Of a stretch of 64,000 nucleotides of DNA, positions 56,867 to 64,000 are shown piece after piece. This stretch comes from Dugong dugon. Its lineage: Eukaryota > Chordata > Mammalia > Sirenia > Dugongidae. The notes under the pieces were generated by a model. The model worked only from the letters and a program-made list of their open reading frames with translations, searched no databases and was not told the origin of the DNA. Position 1 is the first letter of the stretch, and every line of letters starts with the position of its first letter. The position numbers and the translations under genes are program-made. The stretch is from positions 73,330,919 through 73,394,918 of the forward strand of contig CM057464.1 in the NCBI GenBank assembly GCA_030035585.1. The letters run 5' to 3'.

Positions 56867-58668
56867 CCTGTCCTGTTTTTGTAAATCTTTTGATATTGTC
56901 TGCTGTCTTCAGGGCATTCAGTAGTTATTTTTCTTGTTTATTGATTGTAGATTTGTTTGTTTCATCCCTTTTTTTTTTATATTTGACTATGTCTGAGCAG
57001 GCGGGATGTGTGTTCTTTGTTGTTTGCTCTTGTGGGCACAGTATTTTTCACCTCCTTCTCCAATTGGCAGGATCAGTCACTCAGATATGGTATGGCAGGG
57101 CAGGTCTAGCTGAAGAGGAGTTACCAGGATGGGTTGTTTGTGGCACTTACTACAGCCACCAGGGTGGGTTGGTAATCAGTGCAGGGCAGGTTCCAGTAGG
57201 CCGTGCCTGGGCTGTTTGGTGGTGTGATGTTAAGCGCAGGGTGCGGGTAGGCAGGATGTAGCAGGGAGATTGTTGTGTGTGGAGCTAAGATGGATATGGG
57301 AGAGAAGAGAGAGGAACAGGAGCCAAAACATACAAACAAACAAAAAAGAATGATAGGGGAGCCTGCCGTTGGAGTGGAGAGATGAGAGACTATGGAATGG
57401 AGAGAAACAGAAAGGGGAGTAGGAAGAAAAGAAAACAGTGAATAAATAAAAATGAGAAAGTTTAAAGAACCACAAAGTTACCAGGGATCCCACTGGTGCA
57501 GCTATGAGGTCTGGGGACATCTCTCTCAGATGTTGCAGTACAGCCTGGCTAGAAGGCGTAGAGGTATACAGTGCCAGGTATTCAGGGAACAGAAAGAGAA
57601 GGAAGATACAGAGAGACGAGAAACTGAGTAATGAAGAAAGACAAAATGGGAAAAAGAGGGAAAAGAAAACAAAACAAGTTAAAAGAAAAACACCAACAAA
57701 AATAAATTCCCTCAGGGATCCCTCTGCGCGTCTGTGCAATCTGAGGGGGTAGTCTCCTTCCCACGCAGCACCGCCTGGCCAGAAAGGTCCCCCAGCTGAA
57801 GAAAAGGAAAAGAAAACAAACAAACAATTTAAAACAAACAACCAAACAAAAGCCCAGGGATCCCACCAGTGTGGCAGCCCAGACCGGGAAGCAACTCCAC
57901 ACTCGAACGGAGCTCCACAGCCCCTCAGGAAGAAGCAAAGATGGCGCATGGAGCCAGGTATTTGAGCAAAAGGAGTGGGAGGTGGTGAGAGGTAAGGAAG
58001 AAATCAAAGAAGTAGAAACACCAGCAGCCAACAAATGGCACTCAGGGAGCCAGCTAGTGCGGGGTGGTAGAATCCGCGCGGCCGGTGCCTGCCGGACAAG
58101 AGACTGTGTCCGCGGGAAGCAGAGGAGGCCAAGTGTTGGTGATGAAGGGTAGGGGTGGGAAAGTGTATATCACAAATTACTGGCGCTGTGCAGCCCCTCA
58201 TTAAGAAGCAAAGATGGCACGCGGAGCCAGGTATTTGAGCGAAAGGAGGGGGAGGTGGTGAGAGGTAAGTAAGAAATCAAAAGAAGCAGAAAAAAGCAAC
58301 ACCAGCAGCCAACAAATGGCACTCAGAGAGCCAGCCCGTCCAGGTGGGTGGAATCCAAGCAGCCGGTGCTTCCCGGAGAAGAAATTGTGGCTGCGGGAAG
58401 CAGAGGAGGCTGAGTGGGGGTAAAGAAGGGTGGGGGGTGGGAAAGCATATATCACTGCTTACCGGATGTTCTGTCTCCTGCCGGAAGCTCCATGAAGCTG
58501 CTTTCTCGTACCCCCTTTTTGCTGGTCTCCGATAGGAGTCCAAGATGCCTGATCGGTACTGCATTAGCTGATAGGGGATCTCTGCACGTATCTCTGTCCT
58601 CAGTCTCTGTTCTCTGTCAGTTTCTTATTCCATTTGGTGCTTGGCTGAGTTTTTTGTCTCCTCATTTG
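56867..58668 (-). promoter_or_regulatory. L1 #2 5' UTR / internal promoter
   Basis: About 1.8 kb upstream of ORF1, noticeably more CpG-rich than the coding part at 57880-58560. Contains two tandem copies of a ~275-bp unit, listed separately. Confidence 0.65.
57918..58466 (-). repeat. Tandem ~275-bp units in the L1 #2 5' UTR
   Basis: Unit A 57918-58190 and unit B 58191-58466 both start 'cagcccctca' and share 'ggagccaggtatttgagc', 'ccagcagccaacaaatggca' and 'gcgggaagcagaggagg'. Each has a YY1-like AAGATGGC (57938 and 58211). L1 #1 has only one such unit. Confidence 0.85.
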
Positions 58669-59186
58669 TCTGTTAGCTGCCTGAATGTCTTCTTTGGTGA
58701 AGTGCTTGTTCATATCTTTTGCCCATTTTTTAATTGGGTTTTTTGTCTTTTTGTTGTTGAGGTTTTGCAGTATCTTATAGATTTTAGAGATTAGACGCTG
58801 ATCGGATTTGTCATAGCCAAAATTTTTTTCCCAGTCTGTAGGTTGTCTTTTGACTCTTTTGGTGAAGTCTTTTGATGAGCATAAGTGTCTGATTTTTAGG
58901 AGCTCCCATTTATCTAGTCTCTCTTCTGGTGCTTGTGCATTGTTACTTATGTTTCATATTGTGTTTATGCCATGTATTAGGGCTCTTAGTGTTGTCCCTG
59001 TTTTTTCTTCCATGATCTTTATCGTTTTCTATTTTATATTTAAGTCTTTGATTCATTTTGAGTTAGTTTTTGTGCATGGTGTGAGATATGGATCTTGTTT
59101 CAGTTTTTTGCAGGTGGATATTCAGTTATGCCAGCACCATTTGTTAAAGAGACTGTTTTTCCCCCAATTAACAGACTTTGGGCCTT

Positions 59187-60243
59187 ATGTGTAATCTCTT
59201 TAAATCTTGAAGATGAAATGAGCAACCCTCAATGAAACCAAATGCAATAATTTTATAGCATTATATTCTTAACAATTATATTGAGAAAACATAGACTTGG
59301 GAAAGTATAATGATAATATTTTTTCCAAATACATGTTCACTTAATCTTTTATATAAACATTGCCACACTAAGACAGTATATGTATGTATTGAGCCAAGTA
59401 CACTAACTTTTCTCAAAGTTACATTTTCAAATAGTTCCCTTCAGTTATTACCAACCCAGCTTGAAAAACCATGCATCTCCTTCCCAAAATAAAAGATTAC
59501 CTTGTCACCTGCCTTTCTATAATTTTGTAAAAGTAGACTGATTCTCATTCCATCAGCAGAGCTTTTAGGATTTATTTACATAGTTTCAGAGTAGCGAAGT
59601 CCCTGGAGCTCAGAGTCACAGATTTCTCAGAGCTTAGTTTCACCTTAATGCATATGTCCACACTGTTTTATTTTAAGGGTGAGATCAAAGAAATCGAGAG
59701 ACGAAGCAGTTATTGAAAAATAACACCTCAGGAAATATGACCCAAAGAATTCACTCATCAGTTATACAAGTGAATTTTTTTCCCAAAACTCCAGAAGTAG
59801 AAAAGGTCAATTTTTTTTTTCCCCACCTCTTGGTTACTGCTGAAGAAGGTGCCACAGGTTGATGTATAATGTTGTGTACCAATACATTCCACTCATATTA
59901 ATGAGAAGGAACAATGATATGAGTAATTTTTAAAATGACGTATATTATTTGTGGGTCTTAACATTTAAAACTGGACTGAACAGCTTTATTCTCCTTACAT
60001 TGCAAGGGTCACTTGAGTTGCTGAATTCCTGATGCTTCTTTCATTATTGCAGCATTCAGGGTGAATTCCTTTAAATTTCCCTCCTTTGTACAAAAGCCTA
60101 ATTTCAGCTACCCTCTCTTCTAATCTGTGTCTTAGGAGGAAAAAAAAAAAAAGAAAAAAACTGTGATCTTGTGCTCTCCCACCCCCATTCTTCTATTACT
60201 ATAATTTTTTTTTTAACTTTGATTTGTATTTACGGCTACTTCC
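59187..60243. other. Intron 2 sequence, no recognised feature
   Basis: No gene supported. An A-tract at 60139-60162 is simple sequence. Confidence 0.45.
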
Positions 60244-60376
60244 TGTCGTGGATTAAACTGTGTCCCCCAAAAATATATGTCAGCTTGGCTAGGCCAATAC
60301 TGATTCTCAGTATTGTGTATTTGACCTCCATTTTGTGACCTGATTATTGTCCATTTTGTGATGTGTTGTAAAACCT

Positions 60377-60545
60377 TTCCTGGTGGTACAGTGGTTAAGA
60401 CCTATGGCCGCTGATCTAATGATGGGCAGTTCAAATCCACCAGCCAGTTCTTGGAAACCCTATAGGGCAGTTCTACTGTGTCCTAAAGGGTCTCTGTGAG
60501 TTGGAATCAACTCCACAGCAGCGGGTTTGGGTTTTTTTATTATTA
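60377..60545 (+). mobile_element. AfroSINE inside the outer LTR
   Basis: 'tggtggtacagtggttaaga', 'ggcagttctactgtgtccta', 'gcagcgggtttgggtttttt'. The tail merges with a T/A-rich tract. Confidence 0.85.
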
Positions 60546-60984
60546 TTTTTTAATGCCCGTGGTTATGGCCCCATTTGGGAGTGAGCTCTCTCTATGTTAA
60601 TGAGTCAGGATTAGGTCATGTTAATGAGGATTAGGGTGGATCGGAACTCCCCTTATTCAGGTCACAGCCCTAATGCAATGCACAGGGAGTTTCCGTAGGG
60701 TGTGGCCTGTATCACCTTTTATCTTACAGGAGATAAAAAGAGAGAGAAGTGAGCAGAGAGAGACCAAGAAAGAAAATCCAGGAATGGAGCACATCTTTGG
60801 ACTCAGGGTCCCTGTGCTGAGAACCTCCTAGACCCAGGGGAAGATTAACACCAAAACACATGGAGATCTCCAAGGAATGCCAGGCCCAGAGATGCTGAAA
60901 GGAGAAAAGACCTTCCTCCTAGACTGTGAGCCAACAATCAGAGAAAACGCCTTCCCCAAGAGATGGCACCCTGAATTTAGACTT

Positions 60985-61486
60985 TGTCTTAGTCATCCAG
61001 TGCTGCTCTAACAGAAATACAAGTGGATGGCTTTAACAAAGAGAAGTTTATTTTCTCACAGTAAAGTAGGCTAAAAGTCCAAATTCAGGGTGTCACCTCC
61101 AGGGGAAGGCTTTCTCTCTCTGTTGGCCTTCTCATCAATCTTTCCTCAGACTAGGAGCTTCTCTGCACAGGGACCCTGGGTCCAAAGGATACGTTCTGCT
61201 CCCGGCACTGCTTTCTTGGTGGTATGAGGTCTCCAACTCTCTGCTTGCTTCCCTTTCCTTTTATGGCTTGTAAAATAAAAGGAGGTGCAGGCCACACCCT
61301 AGGGAAACTCCCTTTACATTGAATCAGGGATGTGACCTTAGTAAGGGTGTTATACAATCCCACCCTAATCCTCTTTAACATAAAATTACAATCACAAAAT
61401 GTTGGAAAACCACACAATACTGGGAATCATGGCCCAACCAAATTGATACACAGTTTTTTTCGGGAGACATAATTCAATCCATGACA
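60985..61486 (-). mobile_element. MaLR-like LTR inserted in the outer LTR
   Basis: A 502-bp reverse copy, starting TGTCTTAG and ending CATGACA, with a perfect 5-bp duplication 'gactt' at 60980-60984 and 61487-61491. The outer LTR reads continuously across the site ('ctgaatttagactt' to 'ctagccccctaaac'). Confidence 0.9.
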
Positions 61487-61582
61487 GACTTCTAGCCCCC
61501 TAAACTGTGAGAGAGTAAATTTATTTGTTAAAGCCATCCACTTGTGGTATGCCTATTTTAGCAGTACTACATAACTCAGACA

Positions 61583-61841
61583 CGTCCTCTCTGCTTTCCG
61601 ACCTGATTACACTGCTCTAGAGTGAATTGTATGCCTCCATCCTGCAATCATCTATTATCGTTATTTCTTACTTTTTAACCAGTATGCTTCTCTAAGAATC
61701 AGCTTCCATCAAGTGTCTCTACTTTCTTATTTCTCTTTTCTTCCCAGCAGTGCAATCTGGATTTCACTTCCATTCCTTTCCTAACCTGGTGCCTTATAGG
61801 CCAGTGTTGTCCACATGGTCGAGACCACTTCTCTGGAGATA
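61583..61841. other. Intron 2 sequence, no recognised feature
   Basis: Short unannotated stretch between the LTR nest and an AfroSINE. Confidence 0.4.
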
Positions 61842-62045
61842 CTACCACCAGCTGCAGTTGAATCAGTTCCAACTCATGGTGACCCCATGTATGTGAGAGT
61901 ATAACTGTGCACCATAGAATTTTCAGTGGCTGGTTTTTTGAAAGTAGATTGCCAGGCCTTTCTTCCAAGGTGCCTATGTGTGAACTCGAACCTCCAGCCT
62001 TTTAGTTAGCCACCAAGTGTGTTAAGTGTCACCCAGGGACTCCTC
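61842..62045 (-). mobile_element. AfroSINE variant, minus strand
   Basis: Diverged tail ('gaatcagttccaactcatgg'), long-variant body ('gaaagtagattgccaggcct') and reversed head 'cacccagggactcctccc'. No clear duplication. Confidence 0.75.
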
Positions 62046-62428
62046 CCTGTAGGTAGCATCTGCCTTTAATTATCTTACTGCTGGTTGCTATGATATTTCT
62101 TTCTCATGGTTCTTTTCCACTCTCTCCAACTATTATTTTGTAATCTTCTTTACTAATTCTCTTTCCACCTCCTGGAAGTGAATATTTCAATTTTTTTTTT
62201 TTTTTATCCTTAGGTCTGTTTCCTGTCTGTATTTTATTGCTTAATGTCATTCTCCATTCCTACACCTTCAACTACTGCTGGTGTTTACAACCCTAGCGTG
62301 GCCTGTGTTCTCTAAACATTAGCCTATAATAGCTGACAGTATGACATTTTTACCTAGGTGGCCCAGTGGCCTCTCAAATGCAACACATAGAACCTAGACT
62401 AGAAATAGAACCTAGAAGTTTATGAAGC
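62046..62428. other. Intron 2 sequence, no recognised feature
   Basis: T/C-rich; a T15-type tract near 62192-62206. Possibly L2-derived but not assignable. Confidence 0.4.
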
Positions 62429-62436
62429 TCAATACC

Positions 62437-62654
62437 TTTTTTTAAAATTTTTTTTTATTGTACTTTAGATGAAGGTTTACAGAATAGTTTCTCATTAAAC
62501 AGTACACATATTGTTTTATGACATTGATTAACAACCCCACAATGTCAACACTCTCCTTTCTCGATCTTGGGTTCCCTAATACCAACTTTTCTGTCCCCTC
62601 CTGCCTTCTAGTCCTTGCTCCTGGGCTGTTGTATCCCATTCGTCTCATATTGTT
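62437..62654 (-). mobile_element. 5'-truncated L1 3' end
   Basis: T-rich start, 'attgtactttagatgaaggt' and 'gatcttgggttccctaatac', about 200 bp of the L1 #1-type 3' UTR. Possible 7-bp duplication 'tcaatac' at 62429-62435 and 62655-62661. Confidence 0.8.
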
Positions 62655-62689
62655 TCAATACATTTTTTCTCCCATCTTCTCTATCTCTG

Positions 62690-63180
62690 TTAAAGCCATC
62701 TTCACTTTCTTAGATGCTCAGGTCAAAATACCCTGGAGTCACATATGGTTCATTCTTCTCTCATACCTTCAGTTTTGTCGTCAGACACTAGGTTTTGGAT
62801 TTCTGCCATGTCTGCTTTGTCTGCCGCCTCCTAATGCTCTCCACTGCTACCACCCACATTCTGAACTCTACTTTTCAAGATTAGTTGCAACAGTCTCCTT
62901 AACTCATCTTGCTACATAACAACTCTGCTTTCACCAGTATTTCTACATGCATTTTCCAAATGGGTCACTGATTACATCATCCTTTTCTGATTACAGCTTC
63001 TGAATCTTTGTATTCTAGAAGTACCACGGAAATACTGCCCTCATCCAACAGCTGCCTTTCTAGATTTGACATGTACTTTGTTCTAACTCTGAATCTTTGT
63101 CTTTGCCTTTCCCTCTTTCAGAAATACTTTTCTCCATATCTACCTATTACATTGCATATATTTTTAAACACCAAATTTAC
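62690..63180 (+). repeat. L2-like LINE 3' region
   Basis: The order 'gctctccactgctaccaccc', 'aaatgggtcactgattacat', 'cctttccctctttcagaaat' follows L2 in sense orientation. Overlapping frames 62518-63211 are not genes. Confidence 0.5.
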
Positions 63181-63287
63181 GTTAAATTTAATGTTACTTG
63201 TGGCAATTTAAAAAAATATTTGTAATTCGTCAACAGCCCTCCCTCCAAAGGTGGAGCCTACTTCCCTTCCCCTTGCGTGTGGACAGG

Positions 63288-63500
63288 AGTCCCTGGGTGG
63301 AGGAAGTAGTTAACAAGCCCATTTGCTAACCAAAAGGTTGGAGGTTTGAGTCCACAAAGAGGTGCCTGGGAAAGTCTGGTGATCTACTTCTGAAAAATCA
63401 GCCATTGGAAACCCTGTGGAGCACTGTTCTATTCTGACACACATAGAGTCGCCATGAGTCAGGGTCAACTCAAAGACAACTGGTTTGAGTGCAAACTGGA
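63288..63500 (+). mobile_element. AfroSINE, variant subfamily
   Basis: 'aggagtccctgggtggagga', 'aaccaaaaggttggaggttt', then 'ggtgatctacttctgaaaaa' and tail 'gccatgagtcagggtcaact'. The middle segment 'tggtgatctacttctgaaaa' is shared with the tRNA-Gly-headed SINE at 847-1069. Confidence 0.85.
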
Positions 63501-63529
63501 CCGAGTGACTCGATTCCAATGAATAAAAT

Positions 63530-63910
63530 ATGGCAGAAGTGATGGTGGGACTAGGTTATAAAAGTTACTGTGTTTCTTTCTTGCTCTCTTTTGGATCATC
63601 CACTCTGGGGAAGCCGGTTGCTGTGTCATAAGGTCACTCAAGCAGTTTATATAAAGTGGTGAGGTACTGAGGCCTCCTGCCAGCAGCCATATGAATGAGC
63701 TATATTAAACCAGTTCCCCTTTTCTAGCCAACTTCAGGTGACTAAAGTTCTTAGTGATAATTGTGACTGAAACCTCATAGGAGACCCTGAGTTAGAAGTA
63801 TCCAGCCAAACCACTCTCAAATTCCTCACCCATAGAAACTGTGAAATAACACGTTTGTTATTTTAAGCCACTATGTGTTGGGGGTAATTTGTTATGCAGT
63901 AATAAGAATA
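63530..63910 (+). repeat. LTR remnant, MLT1-like
   Basis: The 3' part 'gaaactgtgaaataacacgt', 'ttattttaagccactatgtg' and 'gtaatttgttatgcagtaat' resembles the end of old MaLR/MLT1 LTRs. The 5' border is not visible. Confidence 0.5.
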
Positions 63911-63913
63911 TTG

Positions 63914-64000
63914 GAGCCCTGGTAGCACAGTGGTTAAGAGCTTGGCTGCTAACCAGATGTCTGCAGTTTGAATACACCAGCTGCTCCTTGGAAACTCCAG
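63914..64000 (+). mobile_element. AfroSINE, cut by the window end
   Basis: Head 'ggagccctggtagcacagtg' and 'gcttggctgctaaccagatg' visible; the rest lies outside the window. Confidence 0.9.

Larger units (their letters stand above)
50468..58668 (-). mobile_element. Near full-length L1 LINE (L1 #2), minus strand, dead copy
   Basis: An 8.2-kb element closely related to L1 #1: a composite 3' end at the left, ORF2, ORF1 and a long 5' UTR at the right. Compared with L1 #1 it lacks about the first 120 bp of the 5' end. ORF1 is open for 179 codons and ORF2 is broken into six frames, but the catalytic FADD box is intact. No target-site duplication is present. It lies in inferred FAM83B intron 2, antisense to the gene. 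Confidence 0.88.
49016..59186 (-). mobile_element. Older L1 hosting L1 #2
   Basis: The left part (49016-50467) is the 3' UTR and end of ORF2 of an L1 whose 3' UTR differs from L1 #1. The right part (58669-59186) is the adjacent upstream ORF2 sequence ('cctgaatgtcttctttggtg ... gccagcaccatttgttaaag'). Between them lies L1 #2. About 50 bp of host sequence expected at the junction is absent. The host is 5'-truncated near 59186. Confidence 0.8.
60244..61582 (+). mobile_element. MaLR-like LTR (outer copy of a nest)
   Basis: Sense LTR, starting TGTCGTGG and ending CTCAGACA, with flanks 'cttcc' and 'cgtcc' (4 of 5 match). The LTR is interrupted by an AfroSINE (60377-60545) and by an opposite-orientation LTR of the same family (60985-61486). 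Without them it is about 670 bp, longer than the copy at 13154. Confidence 0.8.

Noticed and set aside
55473-58794. Plus-strand frames opposite L1 #2
   Set aside because: Antisense shadows of L1 ORF1, ORF2 and 5' UTR.
34824-64000. Further FAM83B exons
   Set aside because: No frame in this interval encodes the continuation of DUF1669 or the long C-terminal region; the exons are inferred to lie beyond the window.
1-64000. CRISPR arrays, bacterial operons, phage or plasmid features
   Set aside because: Sequence character, splice signals and repeats are mammalian; no spaced identical short repeats were seen.

Overview
The window is mammalian nuclear DNA, almost certainly from an afrotherian and most likely an elephant. 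The evidence is the repeat content: many tRNA-derived AfroSINE copies (5' 'ggagccctggtgg' head, body with 'ggcagttctactctgtcc', tail 'gagtcggaatcgactcgac'), RTE-type LINE 3' ends that share that tail, and long elephant-type L1 elements. Placing it in elephant is inference from established knowledge of these families; no search was run.

Only one host gene is supported: FAM83B, on the + strand. A CpG-rich island at about 16.1-16.9 kb is the likely promoter and non-coding first exon. The first coding exon lies at 34320-34823 with good splice signals and encodes residues 1-148, the start of the DUF1669 domain. Exons 3 onward are not in the window. So roughly 1-16 kb is upstream flank, 17-34.3 kb is intron 1, and 34.8-64 kb is inferred to be intron 2.

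The rest is mainly transposable elements, with a readable nesting history. At the left end an old minus-strand L1 was hit by a tRNA-Gly-headed SINE with an RTE-like tail, and that SINE was hit by a near-full-length 7.8-kb L1 (1070-8869, +) with a 15-bp target-site duplication. At 49-59.2 kb a second large L1 (about 8.2 kb, minus) sits inside another older minus-strand L1. It has a duplicated ~275-bp unit in its 5' UTR, a composite 3' end and no target-site duplication. The two big L1s are inverted relative to each other and flank the FAM83B promoter and first coding exon. At 60.2-61.6 kb one MaLR-like LTR contains both an AfroSINE and an oppositely oriented LTR of the same family. About twenty AfroSINE copies, several with perfect 10-14 bp target-site duplications, five MaLR-like LTRs, RTE fragments, L2, MIR and DNA-transposon MITEs fill most of the remainder.

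No prokaryotic genes, CRISPR arrays or functional RNA genes were seen. All transposon reading frames are broken. No clearly undescribed system is evident; the most distinctive signals are the L1 5'-UTR monomer duplication, the tRNA-Gly/RTE composite SINE, the inverted AfroSINE, and overlapping upstream ORFs in front of the FAM83B start.
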